Of a DNA stretch of 64,000 nt, positions 1-8,470 are shown piece after piece. The number at the start of each line of letters is the position of its first letter. Position 1 is the stretch's first letter. The notes beneath the pieces were generated by a model. It made no database searches. It saw only the letters and a program-made list of their open reading frames with translations, and was not told the origin of the DNA. Source of the stretch: Oscillospiraceae bacterium (lineage in GTDB: Bacteria; Bacillota; Clostridia; Oscillospirales; Oscillospiraceae); the NCBI GenBank assembly GCA_017395085.1, contig JAFPWF010000003.1, positions 1-64,000 on the forward strand. Reading direction: 5' to 3'. The translations under genes and the position numbers were made by a program.

Positions 1-1
1 C

Positions 2-100
2 ATGCTTGGGCTTGGCGTGATTGGTGTGCTGGTCGGCTGCAGCGTGATTACGGCGGGCATCAACCTGATCTTTCTGGCCTGCAGCCCCTGGATTCTGTAA
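2..100 (+). CDS. C-terminal end of a membrane protein (cut by window start)
   Basis: An open frame enters from the left edge and stops with TAA at 98-100. The 32 visible residues are almost all hydrophobic (Leu, Val, Ile, Gly, with Cys-Ser), which fits one or two transmembrane segments at the end of a polytopic protein. It lies 21 bases before the GtrA-like gene on the same strand, so the two may be co-transcribed, possibly for lipid-linked sugar handling. The family cannot be decided from this fragment. Confidence 0.45.
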   Translation: MLGLGVIGVLVGCSVITAGINLIFLACSPWIL

Positions 101-121
101 CCGTCCGAAGAAAAACGAAGC

Positions 122-670
122 GTGCGAAAGAAGTCTGGAATGTCTTTATTGAGAAAGCTCGACACCCGATTCGGCGGCAGTACCCTTTGGCAGTTTATAA
201 AATTTAATCTGGTATCCTTCAGCATCACGCTGCTGCAGCTCGCTCTTGCCAATCTGCTGCCCCTGATTTTTGACGGCGTTGCGGCCAAACTGCCTCCGGT
301 TCTGCGCCCGGTCTTTCAGCCGGACATACTGTTTGAGGGACCCTCCCCCTATGTGGTTGACGGTGTTGTGACCTGGGGATATGTGCTCCCGTTCTTCCTG
401 TCAAATTTCATCGCCAACATTTACGGCTATTTCATGAACATGAAGACCACATTCCGCGGCAAAGGAAGCCGGAGAGGACTCGCTGCGTATCTGCTGATCC
501 TGGCAGCGCTGATTCTCTTTTCTACGTGGCTGCAGGGATGGATCACCGCCAGGTTGTCGGCAACAAGTTTTGCGGCGCTGGCCAGAACCCTTGCCGCCAT
601 GGCCGCAGGGCTCGTGCAGGTGGCGGTGTTGTTCCCGCTGGAAAAATACGTGTTGTTCAAGAAGGAATAA
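122..670 (+). CDS. GtrA-like polytopic membrane protein
   Basis: This is a protein of about 182 residues with four hydrophobic stretches (roughly residues 25-55, 85-108, 120-140 and 150-175) and a short basic C-terminus, the layout of GtrA-type proteins. GtrA proteins are thought to move or present undecaprenyl-linked sugars for glycosyltransferases, and this gene lies 3 bases before a GT2 glycosyltransferase, which agrees. A GTG at 122 gives the longest frame. The ATG at 140, preceded by a weak purine-rich stretch, is an equally credible start. The family call rests on topology, motif style and neighbourhood, since the sequence is divergent. Confidence 0.7.
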   Translation: MRKKSGMSLLRKLDTRFGGSTLWQFIKFNLVSFSITLLQLALANLLPLIFDGVAAKLPPVLRPVFQPDILFEGPSPYVVDGVVTWGYVLPFFLSNFIANIYGYFMNMKTTFRGKGSRRGLAAYLLILAALILFSTWLQGWITARLSATSFAALARTLAAMAAGLVQVAVLFPLEKYVLFKKE

Positions 671-673
671 AGA

Positions 674-1990
674 ATGGAAAAGGTCAGTGTCATTGTTCCC
701 GTTTACAACGGAGAGAAATGCATCAAGCGCTGTGCGGAGAGCATCCTGAACCAGGACTACCCCGAGCTGGAACTGATCCTGATAGACGACGGCAGCCGGG
801 ATTGCTCGTGGGAGATCATGCAGGCGATTGCCGCCGCGGATCACAGAGTAAAGGCGATCCATCAGGAAAATGGGGGTGTTTCCTCTGCACGCAACCGGGC
901 CCTCGACGAAGCAAGCGGGACCTATGTACAATTTGCAGATGTGGATGATTGGCTGCCGATGGACGCCACAAAGCTGCTGGTGCGGGAGATGGAAGCACAG
1001 TCAGCAGACCTCGCAGTCGGTGACTTTTATCGCGTCGTAGATGGGAATGTGTCGGAAAAAGGATCCATTGAGACCAGCGGGACGCTGACGCTCCAACAGT
1101 ATGCCGATGAGATGATGCTTGCGCCGGCGGATCTTTACTATGGTGTCCTGTGGAACAAGCTTTACAGAAGGGACATCATAGAGCGTTACGGCATACGCAT
1201 GGACGAAAATATCAGTTACAGTGAGGATATGATTTTCAATCTGGAGTACCTTCTCCATGTCAAGAAAATAGCGATCCTGAAAGCCCCGGTTTATTACTAT
1301 CAGTACACCAAGGGCTCGTTGGTAGACCAGAGCTTAAATCTGAGCAGCACAATCAAAATGAAGAAAAGTGTTATCGGCTACTATAATGAGTTTTTCAGGA
1401 AAACCTTTGATACTCCTGCCTATCAGGAGCGGCTGCCGGTGATTTACGGCTATCTGCTGGCTGTCAGTCACGATAGTTTGGCGCTGCCCTTCACGCCGGG
1501 AACCCGGAAACTGAATGTGGGGGCAGACTTGTCTGCCCTATCCGGCGAAAGCGGCACAGCCTTCCCGGTGCGCAGCGCGATCCTGGAAACGCGGCTGCTT
1601 GGCCGATATCTGGAAACGCTTGGCCGAAAGCATGGAATGGATGAGGCCAGAATCAGGCTTTTATACTGCATGGAAAAGAGGAACGAACCTTGCTGCGTTG
1701 AGAGTCTGTGTTTGCTGACCGGTATGGGAAAACCTGCTGTGATCGTGGCAATGGCCCGACTCCTTGCGGACGGACTGGTGAGGCGCGAGTCGCCCCTTGG
1801 AAGCAAAGAACGCTTCTCTTTCCAGGCGCCGGAGCTTACAGAGGAGCTGCAGCAGTTAGATCGGGATGTGGACACGGTGTGTTTTGCTGAATTCACAGAA
1901 GAAGAAATTCGGCAGTACCGCATCCTGGAGGAACGGATCGGCAACTGTATTCTCCACCATCTGCAGGCCGAGACAGCGAAAGAATCCTAA
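674..1990 (+). CDS. GT2 glycosyltransferase with a C-terminal MarR-like domain
   Basis: The N-terminal 250 or so residues are a typical GT-A fold family 2 glycosyltransferase. It has VSVIVPVYNGE at 4-14, the IDDGS nucleotide-binding acidic site at 37-41, NGGVSSARN at 66-74 and the metal-binding ADVDD at 88-92. Such enzymes transfer a sugar from a nucleotide-sugar to a lipid or polysaccharide acceptor at the cytoplasmic face of the membrane. Residues about 301-430 do not look like a glycosyltransferase. They read like a MarR-family regulator, with a winged-helix stretch ending in RLLADGLVRRE, then LTEE and a dimerisation-like helix starting FTEEEIRQY. The reading frame is continuous, with no sign of a frameshift. 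The GtrA-like gene is 3 bases upstream and ftsH follows by 60 bases. The GT2 call is firm; the MarR-like domain is inferred from pattern. Confidence 0.85.
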   Translation: MEKVSVIVPVYNGEKCIKRCAESILNQDYPELELILIDDGSRDCSWEIMQAIAAADHRVKAIHQENGGVSSARNRALDEASGTYVQFADVDDWLPMDATKLLVREMEAQSADLAVGDFYRVVDGNVSEKGSIETSGTLTLQQYADEMMLAPADLYYGVLWNKLYRRDIIERYGIRMDENISYSEDMIFNLEYLLHVKKIAILKAPVYYYQYTKGSLVDQSLNLSSTIKMKKSVIGYYNEFFRKTFDTPAYQERLPVIYGYLLAVSHDSLALPFTPGTRKLNVGADLSALSGESGTAFPVRSAILETRLLGRYLETLGRKHGMDEARIRLLYCMEKRNEPCCVESLCLLTGMGKPAVIVAMARLLADGLVRRESPLGSKERFSFQAPELTEELQQLDRDVDTVCFAEFTEEEIRQYRILEERIGNCILHHLQAETAKES

Positions 1991-2050
1991 GTCTGTATCC
2001 CGGTCAGAAACATCGCAAAGCCATCAATACATTTTGAGGAGGGGCCCTGC

Positions 2051-3871
2051 ATGCAGGAAGTAAAACGCCCGAAAAAGCCACTCATTTATTTTTATGCGGC
2101 GATGATTCTCGCAATCCTTGTATTCAACTGCCTCGTTGTCCCATATCTTGCCGGGAAAGCCATTGAGGATGTGGATTACGGTACCTTCATGACGATGACC
2201 GAAAACGGAGAAATCGGAAAGGTTCAGATCCAGCAGAATCAAATCGTCTTCACGGACAAAGAGGAATCTACGATTTACCGGACAGGCGTGATCGAGGATC
2301 CCGGCCTGGTCGAGCGGCTCCATGCATCCGGAGCGACCTTCACAAGTGAGATCATAGAGGAAACGTCACCCCTGGCAACACTGCTTTTGTCATGGCTGCT
2401 GCCGATCGGCATTTTCGCTTTGCTCGGTCAGTATATGTCGAAAAAGCTGATGGACAAAGCCGGTGGCGGTGCCGGATCCATGATGTTTAATCTTGGCAAA
2501 TCGAACGCCAAGGTCTATGTCAAATCTTCGGATGGCATTCGCTTTAGCGATGTGGAGGGTGTTGACGAGGCAGAAGAAAACCTGCAGGAGATCGTGGATT
2601 ATCTGGAAAACCCCGCAAAGTATCGGGAGATCGGCGCCTCCATGCCGAAGGGCGTCCTGCTTGTCGGGCCTCCGGGTACGGGCAAGACCATGCTGGCCAA
2701 GGCCGTGGCCGGTGAGGCCAACGTTCCCTTCTTCTCCATGTCCGGCTCGGAATTTGTGGAGATGTTCGTGGGCATGGGCGCTTCCAAGGTGCGGGATCTG
2801 TTTCGCCAGGCCAAGGAGAAAGCCCCCTGCATCGTCTTCATTGACGAGATCGACGCCATCGGCCAGAAGCGAAGCGGCGGTCAGTACGGCGGCAACGATG
2901 AGCGAGAACAGACCCTCAATCAGCTGCTCACAGAGATGGACGGCTTTGACGGCAGTAACGGCGTGATCATCCTCGCCGCGACCAACCGCCCCGAGTCACT
3001 GGACCCTGCCCTCACACGGCCCGGCCGATTCGACCGGCGCGTACCTGTTGACCTGCCCGACCTCAAAGGGCGGGAAGCCATCCTGAAGGTTCACGCGAAG
3101 AAGATCAAGGTAGCTGACGATGTAGATTTCCTGCAGGTAGCGCGTATGGCCTCCGGTGCCTCCGGGGCAGAGCTTGCCAATATTGTCAACGAAGCCGCTC
3201 TGCGCGCAGTGCGTGACGGCCGCGGTTTTGCCACCCAGGCCGATCTGGAGGAGAGCATCGAAGTGGTCATTGCCGGCTACCAGAAGAAGAATGCGATCCT
3301 CACGGATCAGGAGAAAAAGATCGTCGCTTACCATGAGATCGGTCATGCCCTCGTGGCCGCAAAGCAGACGAACTCCGCTCTGGTTCAGAAAATCACCATC
3401 ATCCCCCGAACTTCCGGTGCCTTGGGTTACACGCTGCAGGTGGAGAACAACGACTACTATCTGATGAACAAGCAGGAGCTGGAAAACAAGATCGCAACCT
3501 TCACCGGCGGCCGGGCGGCGGAAGAACTGGTATACGGTTCCATTACCACCGGAGCTGCTAATGACATTGAGCAAGCTACGAAGCTTGCCCGCGCCATGAT
3601 CACCCGCTACGGGATGAGCGAGGACTTTGACATGGTCGCCATGGAAACCGTCACGAATCAGTATCTGGGCGGGGATACTTCTCTTGCCTGCTCCGCTGAA
3701 ACGCAAAGCAGAATTGACGAACAGGTCGTTGAGCTTGTTCGAAAACAACATGAAAAAGCGCTGGCCATTCTGAAAGACAATCGCGGCAAGCTGGATGAAC
3801 TGGCATCCTATCTGTACGAACACGAAACCATCACAGGGGAAGAGTTCATGCAGATCCTGAACGCGGCATAA
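2051..3871 (+). CDS. ftsH: ATP-dependent zinc metalloprotease FtsH
   Basis: FtsH is a membrane-anchored AAA+ protease that extracts and degrades membrane and misfolded cytosolic proteins. Two transmembrane segments (about 11-32 and 107-126) flank a small extracytoplasmic domain. The AAA module has Walker A GPPGTGKT at 206-213, Walker B IVFIDEID at 261-268 and the second region of homology through TRPGRFDRR at 322-330. The zinc site HEIGH is at 428-432 and the likely third ligand is Asp505 in [10 protein letters not shown]. The length of 606 is slightly below the usual 610-650, and the stretch after the zinc site ([11 protein letters not shown]) departs from the canonical form, suggesting a divergent FtsH paralogue. 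A strong GAGGAGGGG site precedes ATG 2051. It stands apart from the usual tilS-hpt-ftsH context. Confidence 0.97.
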   Translation: MQEVKRPKKPLIYFYAAMILAILVFNCLVVPYLAGKAIEDVDYGTFMTMTENGEIGKVQIQQNQIVFTDKEESTIYRTGVIEDPGLVERLHASGATFTSEIIEETSPLATLLLSWLLPIGIFALLGQYMSKKLMDKAGGGAGSMMFNLGKSNAKVYVKSSDGIRFSDVEGVDEAEENLQEIVDYLENPAKYREIGASMPKGVLLVGPPGTGKTMLAKAVAGEANVPFFSMSGSEFVEMFVGMGASKVRDLFRQAKEKAPCIVFIDEIDAIGQKRSGGQYGGNDEREQTLNQLLTEMDGFDGSNGVIILAATNRPESLDPALTRPGRFDRRVPVDLPDLKGREAILKVHAKKIKVADDVDFLQVARMASGASGAELANIVNEAALRAVRDGRGFATQADLEESIEVVIAGYQKKNAILTDQEKKIVAYHEIGHALVAAKQTNSALVQKITIIPRTSGALGYTLQVENNDYYLMNKQELENKIATFTGGRAAEELVYGSITTGAANDIEQATKLARAMITRYGMSEDFDMVAMETVTNQYLGGDTSLACSAETQSRIDEQVVELVRKQHEKALAILKDNRGKLDELASYLYEHETITGEEFMQILNAA

Positions 3872-3888
3872 AACTCATGAAAAGAACT

Positions 3889-3944
3889 GCCCGCAGGGGT
3901 TTATGGCGCGCATACCAATTGTGTCCGCCCCAAACTCCTGCGGG
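3889..3944 (+). terminator. Inverted repeat after ftsH, possible terminator
   Basis: CCCGCAGGGGTTT and AAACTCCTGCGGG form a 13-bp stem with one mismatch around a loop of about 29 bases, just after the ftsH stop. The sequence after the second arm is only moderately T-rich (ATTGTTATGATCT), so termination strength is uncertain. Confidence 0.45.
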
Positions 3945-4124
3945 ATTGTTATGATCTCTCTGCCTCCCGCCAGAGGACTCCGGGCAGGCTCGCAGCCCGT
4001 CCCGGGGATAGATGAAAAATATCCTTATTCCAGTAGATTTAGTGCCTGTTGTATGCTATTCTATTAAAACAGAAAAAACCGAGCTGAAACAAAGCCGGTA
4101 TAGAAGAAGCAGGAGGAAGGAAAC

Positions 4125-5612
4125 ATGAAAAAGCTGATCTGCTTGATTTTGACGGTCTGCATACTTTTTGCATTGGCAGCTTGCGGAGAAACGAAACCCG
4201 CGGAGCCGAAAATCATAGAATGGACCCGGCAGGGCACTTATGAAGACGAGAGCGGCAATCATCTGATCGTTAACCTCTCCGAGACGGAAGGCTATGAGGG
4301 CTGGGCTGTCTCCCTGATGCTGGACGGTGAAGCGATCGGCTGGATCATCCATCAGGAAGGAAATGCCCTGCGCGGCAACCTGAACGGCTGGGATGAGAAT
4401 TTGGATCCCTTCAACGTTACCATTACCGAAGAGGGCGAAGACGGTCTCAAACTCGAAGTTGAGGGCGGCGAGACCTACTATTTCACACCGGTGGATATGC
4501 CGGAGGCAACGATCATTGTCACTGTCAACATTGAGGGCTGGGGCCATATCGCATACGCCGAGGGTGAGGAAGCGCCGGAGATCGATCCGGAGTTCCCGGC
4601 CCAGTCTGCCTATATCGGCCTGGCCGAACCGGCTGTCCATACCTTCCTGGCCGAGCCGGAGGCGGGCAATCTCTTTGTAAAATGGACAAAGAACGGAGAA
4701 GACTATTCGACCGAGCCACAGATCACGCTTCTGCTGGACGAAAGTGCGGAATACACTGCCGTGTTTGAGGAAGATCCGAACTGGCAGAATCCTGTGATGA
4801 ATTTCGTCGGGGAGTACCAGTGCGACCGGGCGCATGCCACGGTAAAGTGCTGGGGCTTTGATGAAGCGTTTATCACTATCGAGTGGGGCAGCAGCGCCTG
4901 GGAGCAGACTCGCTGGATCATCGTCGGCAAGCTGGATACTGACACGCTGGCCATCAGCTATTCCGGCGCCAGCAAAGCAGAGCTTGTCTATGATGAGCAG
5001 GGCGAAATCAAGAGCGATGAGTCCGTTTATGACGACGGCACCGGAACCATCGCCTTCCACGACGACGGAACCTTTACCTGGCACGAGGATCAATCCGAAA
5101 CCGGGGAGGATATGGTGTTCGAATGGATCCCGGCCATGGGCGACGGCTCCATCTCCATGCCAAATCCCTGGACGGAGGCCGACAGCGCGGAAGCTGCGGC
5201 GGGCGGAGCGGGCGTCGGCTATTTCAAGCTTCCGGAAGCCGGAGCGGAAGTAGTCGGAGGCCCGATCGGTTGGGAGTTCTACCGCTATACGGATCTGCTT
5301 GCCGAGGCAAACGGCTATGTTGGCGCTGCGGAGCTTACCGTACGGAAGGGTGTGAACCGGCCGGATCATGAGGTGAGCTACGACACGTCCGATGTGTCCG
5401 GCGATTATACCGCCTATGCATATGATTGGACGATCGAGGCAGGTGGATGGCAAATCCGATGCTTTGGCAACGAGGAGGGTCGGGCGATGAAAGCAATCTG
5501 GTCCTCTGACAACTTCAGCTATTGCATCCTGGTCCGCGGTCAGGGGGATCTTCGGGATACCTACGGCCTCGGCTCTGACGACATCGCTTCCCTCGTCGAC
5601 GCGATCGCATAG
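4125..5612 (+). CDS. Secreted lipoprotein with an InlB-like repeat module
   Basis: This is a 495-residue lipoprotein. The N-terminus has a KK start, a hydrophobic core and the lipobox LAAC with the modified Cys at about 20, so the mature protein is anchored on the outer face of the membrane. Residues about 125-210 resemble the divergent InlB B-repeat/'bacterial repeat' fold often found in clostridial surface proteins (TVNIEGWGHI through EYTAVFEED). The rest is acidic and rich in Trp and Tyr, with no catalytic motif I recognise. AGGAGGAAGG precedes ATG 4125. A second lipoprotein lies downstream, but the two seem to be separate units because a hairpin and a promoter lie between them. Function unknown. 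Confidence 0.8.
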   Translation: MKKLICLILTVCILFALAACGETKPAEPKIIEWTRQGTYEDESGNHLIVNLSETEGYEGWAVSLMLDGEAIGWIIHQEGNALRGNLNGWDENLDPFNVTITEEGEDGLKLEVEGGETYYFTPVDMPEATIIVTVNIEGWGHIAYAEGEEAPEIDPEFPAQSAYIGLAEPAVHTFLAEPEAGNLFVKWTKNGEDYSTEPQITLLLDESAEYTAVFEEDPNWQNPVMNFVGEYQCDRAHATVKCWGFDEAFITIEWGSSAWEQTRWIIVGKLDTDTLAISYSGASKAELVYDEQGEIKSDESVYDDGTGTIAFHDDGTFTWHEDQSETGEDMVFEWIPAMGDGSISMPNPWTEADSAEAAAGGAGVGYFKLPEAGAEVVGGPIGWEFYRYTDLLAEANGYVGAAELTVRKGVNRPDHEVSYDTSDVSGDYTAYAYDWTIEAGGWQIRCFGNEEGRAMKAIWSSDNFSYCILVRGQGDLRDTYGLGSDDIASLVDAIA

Positions 5613-5676
5613 TGATCAGCAAACAAAGCTCTCAGGGCTCTGCTGGCATATGCTTTTCATCTTACCGATACGTAAA

Positions 5677-5713
5677 ACAAAGCACTTCTGGGTATGATCC
5701 AGAGGTGCTTTGT
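5677..5713. terminator. Strong hairpin between the two lipoprotein genes
   Basis: ACAAAGCACTTCTGG pairs with CCAGAGGTGCTTTGT (15 bp, one G-T pair) around a 7-base loop. It lies 65 bases after the first lipoprotein stop. The plus-strand tail is not T-rich, whereas the minus-strand tail starts TTTTAC, so it may act more as a boundary or mRNA 3' stabiliser than as a strong plus-strand terminator. Confidence 0.6.
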
Positions 5714-5758
5714 CATGGACAAGAAGCTCCAACATTTCTTACGTTTTCTTAAGTTCCC

Positions 5759-5787
5759 TTGCCGGGGGTCACGCACCGTGATATAAT
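5759..5787 (+). promoter_or_regulatory. Predicted sigma-A promoter of the second lipoprotein gene
   Basis: TTGCCG (5759-5764), a 17-base spacer and a perfect TATAAT (5782-5787) lie about 38 bases before the start codon at 5825. Confidence 0.65.
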
Positions 5788-5824
5788 CCACAAGCTAAAC
5801 AAGATATCGGAAAGGACAAACACG

Positions 5825-7153
5825 ATGAAAAAGAAACAGGTGTTTTTGCTGGCACTCATGATGCTGGCGCTGTTTATGCTGTGCGGCTGTGGTGCGATAC
5901 AGGAAACGAGCATCAGCAGCTCCGGAGATTCCGTCACCGATCTGGCCCTCCGGCCGGACGGCGAGGCGGGGCATCTCTACGAAAATGACGGTCTGAAGCT
6001 GATGATCCCGCTGGAATATGATGAGCTTTTGATTACCGAGACGCCGCAGGATGACAGGGGAGCGCGGCTCTTCTCCGTCTCTGAAAAGGCGTCCGTTGAG
6101 GCGGCCAAGGCCACAGGCATGGATTATGAGGGGGCCGGCTGGCTCTTTTCCATTGAACGGATAGACGAAGCGACCCTTCGCGATCTGCTGTGCAATACCG
6201 ATCTCTCCGGCACGGAGGTCTTTGCCAGGGACGACCTGGGCCGTTATTATCTGTACCGTCACCCCACGGATGTACGCTATGTGAGGGGAAATAACGACGC
6301 TATGGCGGCGGACCAGGGTACCTGGAACGCTCTTAACGAGTGGGCCTGGAACAACGTGCGCGAGACCTTCCTCCGGGAAAACCCGGAGCTCATTGCCGAT
6401 ACCCGGGGCAGCACGAGCCTGGAACTCTCTCTGGCGCGTATCGCATACAAGAGCGGGACATGCTACAGCGTCAGTACCACGGAATATGGGCCCATTGAGC
6501 CTGCAGCGGACACCTTTGATGCGGCCCCATGGTTGGAGAGGCTCATGACAAATGTGCACTATGAGCTTATCGACCTCTCCCAGGCGCCGGACGGCGAGTA
6601 TGTGGTTCTCAGCCTTCCCGATGAAGAGCTTCGATTCGATTTCTTCCTGGCGGAGGGCAAAGAGAATCTGATCCGTGAGGTTCATGGAGAAGAGGAAATC
6701 GCGCTCTATCAGGCCAGCTTTGCAGATGACAGCAGAGCAAGTGCCGTCATGCTGGGCTGGTATGACGCGCTTGTCGCCGACCATGACATGAGCGAACTTG
6801 GCTATACGCCGGATTCTCTGCTGGGAAACTGGGGGGAAAAGATCGCAGGACGCGGAACGATCGCCATCAGCAAAAACGCCGAGGGGCAGTACGAGGTGCA
6901 GGTCAACTGGGCCAGCAGTCCCTCCGAGATGAACGTCTGGACCATGACGGCCCATCCCGCTGCCAGCAATATGCTGCGCTATGAAAACTGTCGCTACATC
7001 ATTCTTACGCTCAGCGAGGATGGACCGGAAACTGAGAAACTGCAGTACGAAAATGGCACTGGCTTGCTCACTCTGCTCAGCACAAATGAGCTCCAGTGGC
7101 AGGACAATACAGGCCATGCTGCGGATGACGTCTTGTTCGTCTTCGAGGATTAA
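5825..7153 (+). CDS. Predicted lipoprotein of unknown function
   Basis: The 442-residue product starts MKKKQ, has a hydrophobic segment and a lipobox-like LCGC at about 19-22, so it is probably lipid-anchored outside the cell. ATG 5825 is chosen over an upstream in-frame ATG at 5759 because GGAAAGGA precedes it, the signal peptide begins there and the predicted promoter lies between the two. The mature part is acidic and has no domain I recognise. It follows another lipoprotein of similar size and style. It ends just before the serine-recombinase remnant and is the last gene with host-like GC before the low-GC island. Confidence 0.8.
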   Translation: MKKKQVFLLALMMLALFMLCGCGAIQETSISSSGDSVTDLALRPDGEAGHLYENDGLKLMIPLEYDELLITETPQDDRGARLFSVSEKASVEAAKATGMDYEGAGWLFSIERIDEATLRDLLCNTDLSGTEVFARDDLGRYYLYRHPTDVRYVRGNNDAMAADQGTWNALNEWAWNNVRETFLRENPELIADTRGSTSLELSLARIAYKSGTCYSVSTTEYGPIEPAADTFDAAPWLERLMTNVHYELIDLSQAPDGEYVVLSLPDEELRFDFFLAEGKENLIREVHGEEEIALYQASFADDSRASAVMLGWYDALVADHDMSELGYTPDSLLGNWGEKIAGRGTIAISKNAEGQYEVQVNWASSPSEMNVWTMTAHPAASNMLRYENCRYIILTLSEDGPETEKLQYENGTGLLTLLSTNELQWQDNTGHAADDVLFVFED

Positions 7154-7225
7154 GATCGGCTGGTCTTTCTCAATAGACTGGCAAAAGCTGCAACAGCGTT
7201 TGCCAGTACAGACAGTAATGAATGA

Positions 7226-7501
7226 TATATGCTCTCTCAGAAGTACCAGGCAGAGCAGGCAGAACTGGAACAGAAGATCCAAAAGTTGAAGGCGGACATG
7301 TCCTTCGTAAAGGAAACCGCAGAAAATGCGGAGAAATGGATCGAGCTGTTCAAGAAGGTCGGATACCCCGAAGAGCTGACCGCTGAGCTGCTGAACACGC
7401 TGATAGAGAAAATCCTGATCCACGAGGCCACCGAAGGAGAGTTCGGCGGCCGGGATCAGGAGATCGAGATTATTTACCGCTTTGTCGGTAAGATCGATTA
7501 G
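7226..7501 (+). pseudogene. C-terminal remnant of a large serine recombinase (DUF4368-like)
   Basis: About 90 residues match the C-terminal tail of TnpX-like large serine recombinases of clostridial mobile elements: a coiled-coil LSQKYQAEQAELEQKIQKL stretch, then ELTAELLNTLIEKILIHEA, ending YRFVGKID. An in-frame TGA lies at 7223-7225, and no catalytic Ser domain or recombinase domain is found upstream, where the lipoprotein gene sits. It is therefore a 3' scar of a lost transposon or integrative element and marks the left edge of the mobile region. Confidence 0.8.
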
Positions 7502-7510
7502 CTTATGTCT

Positions 7511-7678
7511 TTAACTGTGTGAAACCGGCCAGTAGACCTCCGTCACAAGGGCGGACTGTGCGGCGTCTCTTCCTTCGACAGCGTGGATCTCACCGAGCTT
7601 CGCAAACAGCTCGCTCTCGCTGATGGGGAAGCGGATGTCGATCTCGTGGTCGGCGTTTCTGATTCTGATTTTGATCAT
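7511..7678 (-). CDS. Short hypothetical protein, possibly a truncated mobile-element gene
   Basis: A 55-codon minus-strand frame runs from ATG 7678 to a TAA at 7511-7513 (an ATG at 7687 is also in frame, but GAAAGGA fits 7678 better). The product is acidic, starting MIKIRIRNADHEIDIRFPIS. It faces the recombinase remnant tail to tail, 9 bases apart. I do not recognise the family. It may be the N-terminal part of a longer protein whose 3' end was lost when the recombinase tail arrived. Confidence 0.4.
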   Translation of the reverse strand: MIKIRIRNADHEIDIRFPISESELFAKLGEIHAVEGRDAAQSALVTEVYWPVSHS

Positions 7679-7701
7679 GGTGCTCATTCCTTTCGTAGAA
7701 A

Positions 7702-7747
7702 ATAAAAAAGGGCTGACTTCATAGAATTGCTTCTACAAAGTCAGCCC
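7702..7747 (-). terminator. Rho-independent terminator, minus strand
   Basis: GGGCTGACTT..TAGAA and TTCTA..AAGTCAGCCC form a 17-bp stem (two mismatches) with a TTGC loop. Read on the minus strand, the stem is followed by TTTTTTATTTT. It would end transcription coming from the hsdS fragment. Confidence 0.8.
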
Positions 7748-7796
7748 ATAATTACGGTGTTATTAAGTAAGGAAGTCACGATATAGGGAATAATAT

Positions 7797-7838
7797 AACA
7801 GGCCGCTTTGATGGTTGATTTCCGTCTCGCGGCCTGTT
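7797..7838. terminator. Second hairpin downstream of the hsdS fragment
   Basis: AACAGGCCGC and GCGGCCTGTT form a perfect 10-bp stem around a loop of about 22 bases, 13 bases after the hsdS stop. Tails are weakly T-rich on both strands, so it may be a terminator or a recombination-related repeat. Confidence 0.4.
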
Positions 7839-7850
7839 TGTAATGAATGA

Positions 7851-8390
7851 TTATCTACTGTCTTTCGGAAACTGTGGTTTCAGAACAGAATGCTGTTCCT
7901 CTTCTGTTGGGAAAAACAGCGCAATGCTGCGTAACCCTTCTTGCCCAATGTTGTAATGCTGCGCACCTTGTCCCATGCGGACTATTTCTTTTCTTGCAGT
8001 TCTACTATCAAGCAAATACTTCAAAAACAACGGATCATAATTGCCTTTCCTTTTTCCACGAATAACAAAGCCGCCAAAAGCCGCAATTTTCTCATCTAAA
8101 TATACATTTGACCGACCAATATCTTCCGGCGTTTCAGAGCTTCGCTGAAAAACGATGTCTCCGTATTCTACCGAGAAGTTTCTCAATGTTTGGGTATCAA
8201 TGTCTACCAAGCCCTTGATTCTGTCATAGGTAATGTAGGTATTATTCAGAATGTCCATAACGGAAATATATTTTATGCCATTTCCATATCTCTCTGAGGG
8301 GGCATTGATCCCATTCTGAAATGTCAAGAGTTCTCCCAACTCTTTTAATTCCCAATCACTCTCAAATCCTGGGAATCGGAGTTTGGGGAC
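7851..8390 (-). pseudogene. hsdS: Half hsdS gene: one target-recognition domain, no start codon
   Basis: Read on the minus strand from about 8390, the frame gives VPKLRFPGFESDWELKELG, the classic start of a type I restriction specificity-subunit repeat. One target recognition domain follows and ends at FFPTEEEQ, after which the frame runs out. HsdS normally has two such domains and a central conserved region; here only one is present. No ATG or GTG lies between the in-frame TAA at 8418-8420 and the homology, and no hsdM or hsdR is in the window. It sits head to head with a tyrosine recombinase. Silent hsdS cassettes in phase-variable systems look exactly like this; a simple decayed remnant is the alternative. 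Confidence 0.8.
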
Positions 8391-8410
8391 ATGTGCCTCT
8401 TGACCATTAC

Positions 8411-8446
8411 ATGAGGGTTATATTGGGTGTAATATTTCTCCCTCAT
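8411..8446. promoter_or_regulatory. Inverted repeat between hsdS fragment and recombinase
   Basis: ATGAGGG (8411-8417) and CCCTCAT (8440-8446) flank an AT-rich centre immediately after the point where hsdS homology ends and about 25 bases before the recombinase start. It could be a recombinase binding site or an operator. This is inference only. Confidence 0.35.
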
Positions 8447-8470
8447 AATTACTGTGAAGGAGATGGTCAC

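Noticed and set aside
4056-5453. Long minus-strand frame opposite the first lipoprotein (465 codons)
   Set aside because: It is the complement shadow of a high-GC gene. It has no ribosome site or recognisable domain, and the plus-strand gene has a signal peptide, lipobox and strong ribosome site.
5795-7423. Minus-strand frame of 542 codons across the second lipoprotein and the recombinase tail
   Set aside because: It crosses two plus-strand coding regions of different origin, has an atypical composition and no motif; a shadow.
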